64,000 nt of DNA, taken from assembly GCF_937898475.1 (NCBI RefSeq), contig NZ_CALEJS010000042.1, positions 268,974-332,973 of the forward strand, written 5' to 3'. This DNA is from an uncultured Chitinophaga sp. (GTDB lineage Bacteria > Bacteroidota > Bacteroidia > Chitinophagales > Chitinophagaceae). This document shows positions 43,125 to 51,804 of the stretch, piece after piece. The notes below the pieces were generated by a model. The model was not told the DNA's origin. It made no database searches and was given only the letters and a program-made list of their open reading frames with translations. Every line of letters begins with the position of its first letter. Positions within the stretch are counted from its first letter, which is position 1. The position numbers and the translations under genes are program-made.

Positions 43125-44351
43125 AAACTGTATCGCCTTCACCGGTGTGATCCTGCGGATAATTAAAGAAGGTAGCAATAATACAAATACACAGATCAGG
43201 AAGGTGCAGATGTTGATGAGCACTATTTCGTGCCAGCGAAGATCTATGGCGGCTACAGACATATAATACGATTCTTCAGGCAGTTTGAAGAAACCTGTCT
43301 GCTGCTGCAGGACTGCCAGGCCAAGGCCCAGGGTATTGCCAATGGCAAGGCCTATCAGCACAATGTAGGCGGCCTGGAACAGGAACATTTCCTGGATGCC
43401 TGTATTGCGCATGCCCAGGGCTTTCAGTATGCCCACCATATTGGTACGTTCCAGTATGAGTATCAGGATAGCGGTGATCATGTTGATCACCGCTACAATG
43501 GTCATGATAACAAGGATGATCAGCTCATTTTTGTTCTGTAACCTGAGCCAGTCAAAGATGTTGGGATAGATATCGCGGATGGTGCGTACAAACAGTTTTT
43601 CGGGCACTATATTATCCAGATGCAGGCCGATATCGTCCATTTGTTTATAGTTGGCGGTAAATACTTCATAGCCCCCGATATCGGTAGCGCCCCAGTTATT
43701 CAGCTTGCGGATCAGGTCAAGATCGCCGATCACATAAGTCTTGTCATATTCTTCAATACCGGTTTTGTATATGCCCGTTACCGTTAACTTACGGGCGCGG
43801 GGCGGTAGTCCGCCACCCTGTATGAAATATACGATCACCTTATCATTCAGCTGCAGGCGCAGCTCTCTGGCCATGCTTTCAGAGATCACTATTTCGGGAG
43901 AATAGCTGCTGTCTGTATATTTCAGGGGGCTGCCCTGTACCAGGAAACGCTGCAGCTGCTGCCAGTCGTAATGTGCATCCACTCCCTTGAATATCACGCC
44001 TTCAATATCTTTCTCTGCTTTCAGGATGGCTGATTTGGTAGCGTAGGCATTTACAAAGGTGATGCCCGGTGTGCTGTGCAGCTGGTGCAGCAGGGCAGTA
44101 TCATCCGGAAAGGGGATCTGTTCGGTGAGCGGTCCGGCATTAGGCTGGTATTGTGTAATGTGTATATGCCCCCAGAAGCTGAATATCTTCTCCTGTATCA
44201 CCTGCTGAAAGCCGTTCACCAGCGCAGTAGCCAGTATCATTACCGCTACGCTGATAGCAGTAGCTATAATGGCTATGTTGATGATGAACCTTGAAAAGGA
44301 GGAACCCTTGTTAAATGCGATCCGCCTGGCAATAAAGAAAGATAAACGCAT
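43119..44351 (-). CDS. FtsX-like ABC permease (LolC/LolE type)
   Basis: A 410-residue inner-membrane permease with the four-helix MacB/FtsX topology. The first helix is at about 22-45 (FIINIAIIATAISVAVMIL). A periplasmic MacB_PCD-like domain spans about 50-270. Three C-terminal helices contain ILERTNMVGILKALGMR, a LolC/LolE signature. It probably works with an ATPase encoded elsewhere in lipoprotein release, which is inferred from family. The 3' end enters the arm of a heptad hairpin. Confidence 0.88.
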   Translation of the reverse strand: MRLSFFIARRIAFNKGSSFSRFIINIAIIATAISVAVMILATALVNGFQQVIQEKIFSFWGHIHITQYQPNAGPLTEQIPFPDDTALLHQLHSTPGITFVNAYATKSAILKAEKDIEGVIFKGVDAHYDWQQLQRFLVQGSPLKYTDSSYSPEIVISESMARELRLQLNDKVIVYFIQGGGLPPRARKLTVTGIYKTGIEEYDKTYVIGDLDLIRKLNNWGATDIGGYEVFTANYKQMDDIGLHLDNIVPEKLFVRTIRDIYPNIFDWLRLQNKNELIILVIMTIVAVINMITAILILILERTNMVGILKALGMRNTGIQEMFLFQAAYIVLIGLAIGNTLGLGLAVLQQQTGFFKLPEESYYMSVAAIDLRWHEIVLINICTFLICVFVLLLPSLIIRRITPVKAIQFK

Positions 44352-44413
44352 GATAATACGAAGAAACGGAAAAAAGTAAAATAATCGTAACTTAAACCTG
44401 CTATTTGAGTATT

Positions 44414-45706
44414 ATGAAGATACGCTGTTTACTCCTGCTGCTGGCAGGGCAACTGTTGAACACTTACTATGCCGCTGCACAGGAAAACGCGGTATCGCCG
44501 GACCATATCTACTATAACAATATCAGATCCGTTAAGTTCCATCCTCCCGGCGATCCGCTGAGCCTTCCCGTTATTACACGTGGGGGAGGCGACCAGCTGG
44601 AGCTGAGCTTTGATGATATGGATAACGACACGAAGAATTACTATTTCACTTTCGTGCTTTGCAATGCAGACTGGTCCCGCGCACAGGTAAACACTTTTGA
44701 TTACCTGCAGGGATTTTCTGAGAACCGCATACAGAACTATCGTTTTTCCAGCATCGCCTTGCAGAAATATACGCATTATACGGTGGCTGTACCTGCTGCC
44801 AACAGTACACCCAAGAAAGCAGGTAATTACCTGTTGATGGTGTACCTGGATAGCGATACCACCCAGCTGGCCTTTACGCGCCGTATGCTGGTGGTAGATA
44901 ATAAAGCCGGTGTGGCGGGCTTTATACAGCAACCGGTAAGTCCCAAGCTGTTTCGCACCAGTCAGAAAGTAAATTTTACTGTTAATACCGCCGGACTGAA
45001 TATCAATAATCCCTTTGACCAGGTGAAGGTGTATATTCTTCAGAACTATCGCTGGGACAATGCCATTCACAATATAAAACCGATGTTCCTGCGGGGTAAT
45101 GAGATTGTGTATAATACAGAAGTGGATTGCATATTTCCGGCTATGAAAGAATGGCGCTGGGTGGATCTGCGCAGTTTCCGCCTGCAGACTGAACGCGTAG
45201 ACCACTCTGATTACCGGCGCAATGGTACGGACATTTACGTAAAACCTGATCCCGAACGGGGCAACAGTATCTACCAGTATATCAAGGATATTAACGGGCG
45301 TTACCAGCTGGCTACGCTGGATAATTATGATCCCAATTTTGAAGGTGATTATGCAGCGGTTCACTTTACCTATCCTTCAAGAGAACCCTACGCGGGTTAT
45401 GATATGTACATATTCGGAGAGCTGACCAGCTATGAATGCAATGAAAGCAATAAGATGGTGTACAATCCATCCACGGGGGCTTATGAAGGAACGCTGTTCC
45501 TGAAACAGGGCTTTTATAACTACATCTACGGGCTGATAGATAAAACAGTTCCCAACAGCAAGTTCAGCACCGAGTATACAGAAGGCAACCACTGGGAAGC
45601 CGAAAATAACTATACCATACTGATCTACTTCAGGCCATTAGGCGGCCGTTCAGACGAGCTGGTAGGCATGGCTACGCTGAATAGTATGCTGAATAGAAGC
45701 AAATAG
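44414..45706 (+). CDS. Type IX secretion system plug protein (DUF5103)
   Basis: A 430-residue secreted protein of the DUF5103 family. The Flavobacterium homologue was identified as the Plug that seals the SprA translocon of the type IX secretion system. ATG 44414 gives a clean signal peptide (KIRCLLLLLAGQLL, cleavage near AAAQ); TTG 44405 is also in frame. Conserved text includes YYNNIRSVKFHPPGDPLSLPVI near the start, quoted by its core RSVKFHPPGDPLS. No other T9SS gene is in the window. Its stop codon lies in a hairpin arm shared with ndh. Confidence 0.88.
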   Translation: MKIRCLLLLLAGQLLNTYYAAAQENAVSPDHIYYNNIRSVKFHPPGDPLSLPVITRGGGDQLELSFDDMDNDTKNYYFTFVLCNADWSRAQVNTFDYLQGFSENRIQNYRFSSIALQKYTHYTVAVPAANSTPKKAGNYLLMVYLDSDTTQLAFTRRMLVVDNKAGVAGFIQQPVSPKLFRTSQKVNFTVNTAGLNINNPFDQVKVYILQNYRWDNAIHNIKPMFLRGNEIVYNTEVDCIFPAMKEWRWVDLRSFRLQTERVDHSDYRRNGTDIYVKPDPERGNSIYQYIKDINGRYQLATLDNYDPNFEGDYAAVHFTYPSREPYAGYDMYIFGELTSYECNESNKMVYNPSTGAYEGTLFLKQGFYNYIYGLIDKTVPNSKFSTEYTEGNHWEAENNYTILIYFRPLGGRSDELVGMATLNSMLNRSK

Positions 45707-45742
45707 CAGTGCTAGCTACCAGCTACCAGCTAACTGCTATTT
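45701..45742. repeat. Heptad hairpin containing both convergent stop codons, AGCTACC family
   Basis: AAATAGCAGT (45701-45710) pairs perfectly with ACTGCTATTT (45733-45742). The loop is three 7-mers: AGCTACC, AGCTACC, AGCTAAC. The TAG stop of the plug gene (45704-45706) and the TAG stop of ndh (45739-45737, minus) are both inside the stem. Confidence 0.88.
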
Positions 45743-47065
45743 AATCACTTGCTCTTCCAACACGCTTTGCCGTAGTTTCACAATATTGGCAGCTCCGCGT
45801 TTAATGATGATGCGGGTGCCCCTGTCAAAAGTGAAGTAGCGGTAAAACCAGTTGATGAACACCACCATTTTATTGCGGAAGCCCAGGAGGCTCATAAGGT
45901 GTACCACCATCCAGATGAACCAGGCAAAGCGCCCGCTCCATTTCATTTTCCCGATCTCTGCTACTGCTTTATTACGGCCGATAGTGGCCAGGCTGCCCAG
46001 GTCTTTATAAACAAAGCCCTGCATAGGTTGTTGCCGCAGTGATCTTTTCAGGTTGGCCGCAACGAGCTTGCCCTGCTGGATGGCTACCTGGGCCACCATT
46101 GGATAACCTCTGGGGTAGCGCTGATCATTGGTCATATACCCGATATCGCCAATGGCGAAGATGTTGGTAAAGCCCTGCACCTGGCAAAACTCATTCACTA
46201 TAATACGGCCATTGGGCAATACTGATTCTTTGGGCAGTCCGTTGATAGCCATGCCTCTTACACCGGCGGCCCATATCAGCGAATGCGTAGCGATCTGTTC
46301 GCCATTGCCCAGCAGCAGTGTTTGTCCGTCGTAATCTTTTACGGCGGTATTGAGCAATACTTTAATGTTCAGCTTTTGCAGTCCCTCCAATGCCTTGTTG
46401 GAAGAGCTTTCGCTAAAGGCGGGCAGGATACGCGGCCCGGCTTCTATCAGGTAAATATCCATACAGTCTGCCGGCAGCTCAGGATAATCATGCGGAAGGA
46501 TATGTTTGCGTAGTTCAGAGATGGCTCCGGCCATTTCTACGCCGGTGGGCCCTGCGCCTACGACCGCAAAGGTGAGTTTGGCCTTGATGGCTGTTTTGTC
46601 GGATATCAGCAGGCTTTCTTCAAACTGTTTGATCACATAGTTCCTGATCTGCACGGCCTCTATCAGCGATTTCATGCCGATGGCGTTCTCTTCCACGAGC
46701 TTATTACCGAAAAAGTTGGTATTACTGCCTGTAGCGATCACTAAATAGTCGTAATGGAGATCGCCGATACCTGTTTCCAGTATCTGTTCGGCGGTTCTTA
46801 CGCCTTTTACCTCTGCCATACGGAAGTGAAAGTTTTGCTGCTTCCCGAAAATGCCGCGCAGGGGAAAGGCAATACTATCGGGTTCGAGCCCTGCAGTGGA
46901 AACCTGGTATAACAGCGGTTGAAAGAGGTGATAATTGTTCCTGTCCAGCAGCACTACCTGCAGGGGGGCGTTTTTCAATTGTTTAGCCAGGTTAATGCCT
47001 CCAAATCCACCTCCAACAATAATCACCCTGGGAAGACCGGTTTCCGGAATATTGGGCTGCATCAT
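45737..47065 (-). CDS. ndh: Type II NADH dehydrogenase
   Basis: A 442-residue flavoprotein that oxidises NADH and reduces quinone without pumping protons. The FAD-binding motif VIIVGGGFGGINLA lies near residue 17. The NADH-binding motif is VVGAGPTGVEMAGAISEL near 167, and FAIGDIGYM marks the second FAD contact. A C-terminal amphipathic/hydrophobic region (FAWFIWMVVHLMSLLGF) anchors it to the membrane. It lies downstream of a methyltransferase gene, separated by a large heptad inverted repeat. Confidence 0.93.
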   Translation of the reverse strand: MMQPNIPETGLPRVIIVGGGFGGINLAKQLKNAPLQVVLLDRNNYHLFQPLLYQVSTAGLEPDSIAFPLRGIFGKQQNFHFRMAEVKGVRTAEQILETGIGDLHYDYLVIATGSNTNFFGNKLVEENAIGMKSLIEAVQIRNYVIKQFEESLLISDKTAIKAKLTFAVVGAGPTGVEMAGAISELRKHILPHDYPELPADCMDIYLIEAGPRILPAFSESSSNKALEGLQKLNIKVLLNTAVKDYDGQTLLLGNGEQIATHSLIWAAGVRGMAINGLPKESVLPNGRIIVNEFCQVQGFTNIFAIGDIGYMTNDQRYPRGYPMVAQVAIQQGKLVAANLKRSLRQQPMQGFVYKDLGSLATIGRNKAVAEIGKMKWSGRFAWFIWMVVHLMSLLGFRNKMVVFINWFYRYFTFDRGTRIIIKRGAANIVKLRQSVLEEQVIK

Positions 47066-47160
47066 AAGTAATGATTTAATAGAACCGGCGACAAATGCTG
47101 TACCAGCTCTGGTGTTTTACAAAGTTATTAAACTTTCAGAAAATAATGAAACATAGGTTT

Positions 47161-47295
47161 AAATTCCAAATACCATATACCAAATACCAAATTCCAAAAT
47201 CCAAATTGGGTATGCAGACAAACAGGACTTTCCTGTTACTTCTGACAGTTGTCCGCCTTTGGAATTTGGTATTTGGATTTTGGATTTTGGTATTT
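47161..47295. repeat. Heptad inverted repeat, AAATTCC family
   Basis: Left arm is exactly seven 7-mers (AAATTCC, AAATACC, ATATACC, AAATACC, AAATTCC, AAAATCC, AAATTGG; 47161-47209). Right arm is five (GGAATTT, GGTATTT, GGATTTT, GGATTTT, GGTATTT; 47261-47295). AAATACCAAATTCCAAA (47182-47198) pairs perfectly over 17 bp with 47258-47274. A central AACAGGA/TCCTGTT hairpin sits between. The upstream gene's stop codon touches the right arm. Confidence 0.92.
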
Positions 47296-48188
47296 CACTT
47301 GAGTTCAGCCATTGCCAGGCGGAGAAACTCGTACCCTCTCATCTTTCTGCCGCCATTGCGTTTGCCTGTGTAGAGGCGCCTGTAAACGGTAGCGTTTTCA
47401 TTGTAGAGCAGCCGCATGTTGTATTTGTCCAGGAACTCGCCCAGGGATTCGGGAACGAGGCCGGTATCCCATTCTTCGTTCATCTGTTTCAGCATGCGCA
47501 TAACACTGGTAGCACCGTAGAAGCTGCGCGGGTTTTCTTTCATCCGGGCGTCTACAAAGTTGAAGATGATGCGGGTGCCGGAGGGGTAGTTTTGAAAATA
47601 GCGGAACATGGTATTGCCGATAGAGGCGGTGAGATTGTTAACAGCGCCTTCCCAGATGATCAGTGTTTTGTAATGCTTTTGTTGCAGTAGTTGCGGAATC
47701 ACTTCTTCCGGGCTTTCTTCCCTGAAGTTGAGGGCAATATAATCCAGCGGTATATCCGGTTTGTCTGATGCGGGGATATTCAGCAGCAGATCTTTTTTCC
47801 TTTCCTGCGTCATACGGCGGTCTACTTCCACAAACTGTACGCCTTTTACGCCCATTTGTGTAAGGCGGTATGCACGGGTTTCGTAGCCGGCGCCCAATAT
47901 AATGACCTGGTATACTTTATGTTTTTCGATGGCTTCCAGCGCCATCAGGTCAATCATGCGGGTACGCGCCACTACGGAGGTAATGGAGCCCGGCCAGCGA
48001 AGATCCACATACCAGGGCACAAACCATCTGAAGAGAGGAAAGCGCGCCAGCCATACCCACATTTTCAGTATCGGTGTAAGGAAAAGCTTTGCATGTGGGT
48101 CATAGAACAGCCGGTCGTTTGGCGGGCGACTTGATTCTACGGCACGGAAAAAGGCGTAAATGACAGCTGATCTGCTAGCATAGCGCAT
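47295..48188 (-). CDS. Leucine carboxyl methyltransferase-family SAM methyltransferase
   Basis: A 297-residue SAM-dependent methyltransferase of the LCMT/PPM-like family, which is often linked to polyketide or mycolate-type metabolism, with few characterised bacterial members. Signatures are DRLFYDPHAKLFL near the N-terminus, the paired Arg region VVARTRMIDLMALEAI, and the SAM site IILGAGYETRAYRL followed by VEVDRRMTQERK. WEGAVNNLTA and the C-terminal half complete the family pattern. The substrate is unknown. Confidence 0.85.
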   Translation of the reverse strand: MRYASRSAVIYAFFRAVESSRPPNDRLFYDPHAKLFLTPILKMWVWLARFPLFRWFVPWYVDLRWPGSITSVVARTRMIDLMALEAIEKHKVYQVIILGAGYETRAYRLTQMGVKGVQFVEVDRRMTQERKKDLLLNIPASDKPDIPLDYIALNFREESPEEVIPQLLQQKHYKTLIIWEGAVNNLTASIGNTMFRYFQNYPSGTRIIFNFVDARMKENPRSFYGATSVMRMLKQMNEEWDTGLVPESLGEFLDKYNMRLLYNENATVYRRLYTGKRNGGRKMRGYEFLRLAMAELK

Positions 48189-48267
48189 AGCCGGAAATTT
48201 AAAAATTTATTTCCTAACTGCCATGTTCAGTATGCAAACATGTCATTCATTTTACGCATACACTTTG

Positions 48268-48975
48268 TCACAATAAGAGCTGAAACAAGCCGGCCGCCAG
48301 CAAAGCGCCTATTACAGGACCCATTATTGGAATCCAGGCATATCCCCAATCGCTGTCACGTTTGCCTGGAATAGGTAGTATGAAGTGCATAATACGGGGA
48401 CCCAGATCGCGTGCGGGATTGATGGCATAACCGGTAGGTCCGCCCAGTGAAAGGCCAATGCCCAATACCAGCAATGCTACGGGCAAGGCATCCAGTGCAC
48501 CCAGTCCAACACCCGGCGCCGCCATGTATAACACGCCCAGTATCAGTACTGCGGTGCCGATGATCTCTGTGAGCAGGTTATGCACCGTGCTGCGGATGGC
48601 GGGAGCCGTACAGAATACCGCCAGTTTCAGATCGGCATCCGTACTCACATCAAAATGTTTTTTATAGGAAAGCCATACCAGTAAAGCACCCAGCATAGCG
48701 CCCGCTACCTGAGCCAGGATATAAGATGGCACCAGCGCCCAGGCAAACTTACCAGCGGCCGCCAGCGCAATGGTAACGGCAGGGTTGAGGTGTGCACCAC
48801 TGAATTTGGCCGTGCAAAATACCCCCGTAAATACAGCCATGGCCCAGCCCATAGTGATCACTATCCAGCAGGACTGCCCGCCTTTTGTTTTTTCAAGCAC
48901 CACATTAGCTACCACACCATCACCCAGTAATATAAGAAGAGCTGTACCGAATACTTCTGCAATAAAAGGAGACAT
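48268..48975 (-). CDS. glpF: Glycerol uptake facilitator (aquaglyceroporin)
   Basis: A 235-residue MIP-family channel with six helices and two NPA half-helices: AHLNPAVTIA (NPA at 64-66) and YAINPARDLGPR near the C-terminus. The Asp after the second NPA motif marks the aquaglyceroporin (GlpF) group as opposed to water-only aquaporins. It lies directly downstream of glpK on the same strand, so glycerol entry and phosphorylation are encoded together. The intervening spacer folds into an AATAATT heptad hairpin. Confidence 0.93.
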   Translation of the reverse strand: MSPFIAEVFGTALLILLGDGVVANVVLEKTKGGQSCWIVITMGWAMAVFTGVFCTAKFSGAHLNPAVTIALAAAGKFAWALVPSYILAQVAGAMLGALLVWLSYKKHFDVSTDADLKLAVFCTAPAIRSTVHNLLTEIIGTAVLILGVLYMAAPGVGLGALDALPVALLVLGIGLSLGGPTGYAINPARDLGPRIMHFILPIPGKRDSDWGYAWIPIMGPVIGALLAAGLFQLLL

Positions 48976-48982
48976 AAAAATG

Positions 48983-49073
48983 AATAATTAATAATTAAGA
49001 ATTAATAATTGGAGTGACAAGTGTCAGGATGGAAGACAGGTGTTGTGATTTTCATTGTTAATTATTAATTATT
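48983..49073. repeat. Heptad inverted repeat inside the glpK-glpF operon, AATAATT family
   Basis: Four 7-mers AATAATT, AATAATT, AAGAATT, AATAATT (48983-49010), and an inverse arm containing AATTATT twice (49060-49073). AATAATTAATAATTAA (48983-48998) pairs perfectly with TTAATTATTAATTATT (49058-49073). The glpK stop codon is in one arm and the glpF ATG lies 8 nt from the other. Confidence 0.88.
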
Positions 49074-50576
49074 AAGTTCATCGTTTTGTGACCAGGCCAG
49101 AGCGGCTTTGATGGCGCGTTGCCAGCCTTTGGTGAGCTGGTGGCGTTTATCGGCGTCCATGGTAGGAGTGAAGGTGTTGTCTACCTGCCACTGGCTGCTG
49201 ATGGTGTCAATACTATCCCAGAAACCAACTGCAAGTCCGGCCAGGTAGGCGGCGCCCAGGGCAGTAGTTTCGGTAATGTGCGGTCGTACCACTTTAGCGC
49301 CGAGTATATCTGCCTGGAATTGCATGAGGTGATTGTTGGCGGTGGCGCCGCCGTCTACACGCAGTTCCTGAATATTCATCCCCGCGTCGGCTTCCATGGC
49401 TTTCAGCACATCCAGGGTCTGAAGGGCGATGCTTTCCAGCGCAGCGCGGGCAATGTGGGCGGCGGTGGTGCCGCGGGTCATGCCTACCATGGTGCCGCGG
49501 GCGTATTGGTTCCAGTAGGGGGCGCCTAATCCTGCGAAGGCAGGAACCAGGTATACGCCGTCGCTGCTGTCAACAGAGGTGGCCAGCTTCTCTACGTCGG
49601 CAGAGTGGCGGATGATGCCGAGGCCGTCGCGGAGCCATTGTACCACTGCACCGCCAATGAAGATGCCGCCTTCCAGCGCGTAGGTGGTTTCGCCGTTTAT
49701 CTGCCAGGCAATGGTGGTGAGCAGGTTGTTTTTAGACGGAATAGCCTTTGTACCGGTGTTCAGTACCATGAAACAGCCGGTGCCGTAAGTATTTTTCACC
49801 ATGCCGGGAGAGATGCACATTTGTCCGAAAAGGGCGGCCTGCTGATCGCCTGCAATACCGGCTATGGGTATACGGAAGGGAGTAAGAGTAGCTTCTGTAT
49901 GACCGTATATTTCACTGGAGCTTTTCACTTCGGGCAGCATGGAAGCGGGTATATCCAGCAGTTCTAAAAGCTCCTGGTCCCACTGCAGGGTATGGATATT
50001 GTACAGCATGGTACGGGAAGCGTTGGTAACGTCTGTTACATGCAGTTTGCCTTTGCTGAAGTTCCATATCAGCCAGCTGTCTACAGTGCCGAAGGCCAGC
50101 TGGCCTTTGTCGGCTTTTTCCCTGGCGCCCGGCACATTGTCAAGTATCCATTTTATTTTGGTGCCGGAAAAATAGGCGTCTATTACGAGCCCGGTTTTCT
50201 CCTGTACCAGCGGGCCGTAGCCCTGTTGATTCAGCTGGTCGCAGGTGGCGGAAGTACGGCGGTCCTGCCATACGATGGCGTTGTATACGGGTTTGCCGCT
50301 TTGACGGTCCCACACAATGGTGGTTTCCCGCTGGTTGGTAATACCGATGGCGGCTATGTGGCTGCCGTCCAGTCCTGCTTTAATAATGGCCTCTGCCGCT
50401 ACGCTGGCCTGAGTAGACCAGATCTCTACCGGATCATGTTCCACCCAGCCGGGTTGCGGATAGATCTGCCGGAATTCTTTCTGTGCTACAGTGGTGATGG
50501 CGCCCTGGTTATCGAAGAGGATGGCGCGTGAGCTGGTAGTGCCCTGGTCAAGTGATAGTATGTATTTTCCCTGCAT
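49065..50576 (-). CDS. glpK: Glycerol kinase
   Basis: A 503-residue FGGY-family kinase phosphorylating glycerol to glycerol 3-phosphate. The N-terminal phosphate loop is LSLDQGTTSSRA. Substrate residues lie in TNQRETT and in the conserved block FSGTKIKWILD. The C-terminal ATP region shows LRVDGGATANNHLMQFQADIL, split here as RVDGGATANN. The gene is complete. It precedes glpF in an operon. No glpD or regulator is in the window. Confidence 0.96.
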   Translation of the reverse strand: MQGKYILSLDQGTTSSRAILFDNQGAITTVAQKEFRQIYPQPGWVEHDPVEIWSTQASVAAEAIIKAGLDGSHIAAIGITNQRETTIVWDRQSGKPVYNAIVWQDRRTSATCDQLNQQGYGPLVQEKTGLVIDAYFSGTKIKWILDNVPGAREKADKGQLAFGTVDSWLIWNFSKGKLHVTDVTNASRTMLYNIHTLQWDQELLELLDIPASMLPEVKSSSEIYGHTEATLTPFRIPIAGIAGDQQAALFGQMCISPGMVKNTYGTGCFMVLNTGTKAIPSKNNLLTTIAWQINGETTYALEGGIFIGGAVVQWLRDGLGIIRHSADVEKLATSVDSSDGVYLVPAFAGLGAPYWNQYARGTMVGMTRGTTAAHIARAALESIALQTLDVLKAMEADAGMNIQELRVDGGATANNHLMQFQADILGAKVVRPHITETTALGAAYLAGLAVGFWDSIDTISSQWQVDNTFTPTMDADKRHQLTKGWQRAIKAALAWSQNDELNN

Positions 50577-50626
50577 GGCGTATAACGTGGTCTGATGGTT
50601 TATGGGTTAAGGTAGGCATTTTTTCT

Positions 50627-50658
50627 AAAAAAATCCCCGGTACCACAGGCACCGGGGA
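50627..50658 (-). terminator. Intrinsic terminator after the transaldolase gene
   Basis: Minus strand: TCCCCGGT/ACCGGGGA (8 bp, 9-nt loop) followed by TTTTTTT. It separates the transaldolase gene from glpK. Confidence 0.9.
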
Positions 50659-50689
50659 ACACCATCTAAAAATGCAATATGATCAGGTA

Positions 50690-51343
50690 TTACCTTGTCT
50701 TTTTGGCGTCTTCCAGGAATTTGGCCAGGCCGATATCTGTAAGGGGATGTTTCAGCAGGCCGAGGATAGACTCTAACGGGCAGGTACAAACGTCTGCGCC
50801 TACTTCAGCACATTTGATGATGTGCAGCGGGCTGCGTATGGAAGCTGCCAGGATCTCTGTTTTAAAGCCCTGGATGTTGTAGATGTTGGCTATCTGTGCA
50901 ATCAGTTCTACGCCATCCCAGCCACCGTCGTCAATACGGCCGATGAAGGGAGAAACGTAGGTAGCGCCTGCTTTGGCAGCCAGGATGGCCTGGCCTGCAG
51001 AGAATACCAGGGTACAGTTGGTTTTGATCTTGTTCTCAGTGAACCATTTGATGGCTTTCACGCCGTCTTTGATCATCGGTACTTTAACCACGATGCGGGG
51101 GTGCAGGGCGGCCAGTTTTTTACCTTCTTCTATGATGCCTTCGAAGTCGGTAGCGATCACTTCCGCGCTTACATCACCTTTCACCATTTCGCAGATGGTC
51201 TCATAATGTTTCAGAATAGCTTCTTCACCTTTGATGCCTTCTTTGGCCATCAGCGAAGGGTTGGTGGTAACGCCGTCTAAAATGCCGAGGTCGTGTGCTT
51301 CCTGGATCTGTGCGAGATTTGCTGTATCTATGAAGAATTTCAT
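50690..51343 (-). CDS. tal: Small transaldolase (fructose-6-phosphate aldolase-like family)
   Basis: A 217-residue TIM-barrel class I aldolase of the small transaldolase/FSA family. The N-terminus MKFFIDTANLAQIQEA and the Schiff-base Lys in IVVKVPM are diagnostic. The active-site block reads YVSPFIGRIDD. The Phe corresponds to Phe178 of transaldolase B, where true fructose-6-phosphate aldolase has Tyr (APYVNR). Transaldolase activity in the pentose phosphate pathway is therefore more likely. It has its own terminator. The ffs RNA gene lies upstream on the same strand. Confidence 0.9.
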   Translation of the reverse strand: MKFFIDTANLAQIQEAHDLGILDGVTTNPSLMAKEGIKGEEAILKHYETICEMVKGDVSAEVIATDFEGIIEEGKKLAALHPRIVVKVPMIKDGVKAIKWFTENKIKTNCTLVFSAGQAILAAKAGATYVSPFIGRIDDGGWDGVELIAQIANIYNIQGFKTEILAASIRSPLHIIKCAEVGADVCTCPLESILGLLKHPLTDIGLAKFLEDAKKTR

Positions 51344-51589
51344 GTTAGAAATATTTGATTTTATTCAATGATCACATGGAACTTTGCAGTAGCCAGGTTT
51401 CATGTGAGATATTTACTTGTTAAGAGGTCAGTTTAATCAATACCGTTCAAGGAATAGCTACTATGACAATATAATGTTTAACGGTAACGGTTACAGGCAG
51501 GTTCATTTGAACATCGGTCATTAGGAAGGAGGTGGAGTAAATAGCCACCCGAATGACTATTGACATATGAACTAATGACCTGGAATAAG

Positions 51590-51695
51590 AAAAAAAAACG
51601 GCAAGTTACTTACATCGCACCGCTACAACCGCCTACCCTTGCTACATTCCTGTCCTGGGGGAGTTCAGCAGGAGCTGGTCGTATAAGACTTGCCG
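51590..51695 (-). ncRNA. ffs: Signal recognition particle RNA (4.5S), with intrinsic tail
   Basis: The mature RNA is about 51695-51599 (97 nt). The SRP domain IV core is exact: CAGG-ACA-GGAA-TGT-AGCA at 51657-51640, that is the conserved symmetric loop, a 3-bp stem and GGAA tetraloop. The flanks pair in extended fashion (CTCCCCCAGG with AGCAAGGGTAGG). The ends close with CGGCAAGT (51695-51688) and ACTTGCCG (51606-51599), followed by nine T residues (51598-51590). With Ffh it targets nascent membrane and secreted proteins. It is the short bacterial form without an Alu domain. Confidence 0.93.
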
Positions 51696-51699
51696 GATG

Positions 51700-51730
51700 C
51701 AAAGGTAAGAGAATTCAGCTAAAATGCAAA
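51700..51730 (-). promoter_or_regulatory. Promoter of ffs
   Basis: Minus strand: TTTG (51730-51727), a 19-nt spacer and TACCTTTG (51707-51700). This is a perfect Bacteroidota -33/-7 promoter ending 4 nt before the RNA's CGGCAAGT end. Confidence 0.9.
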
Positions 51731-51796
51731 TTTTACTGCAAAGATGTTAGCTGCCTGTTTTCATATGTCTATATTATATGTCGAAAAAAAATAATA

Positions 51797-51804
51797 TACA
51801 TTTG
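51797..51804 (+). promoter_or_regulatory. -7 box upstream of the DUF5684-like gene
   Basis: TACATTTG matches TAnnTTTG, 80 nt before the ATG. The -33 element is not clear. Confidence 0.4.
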
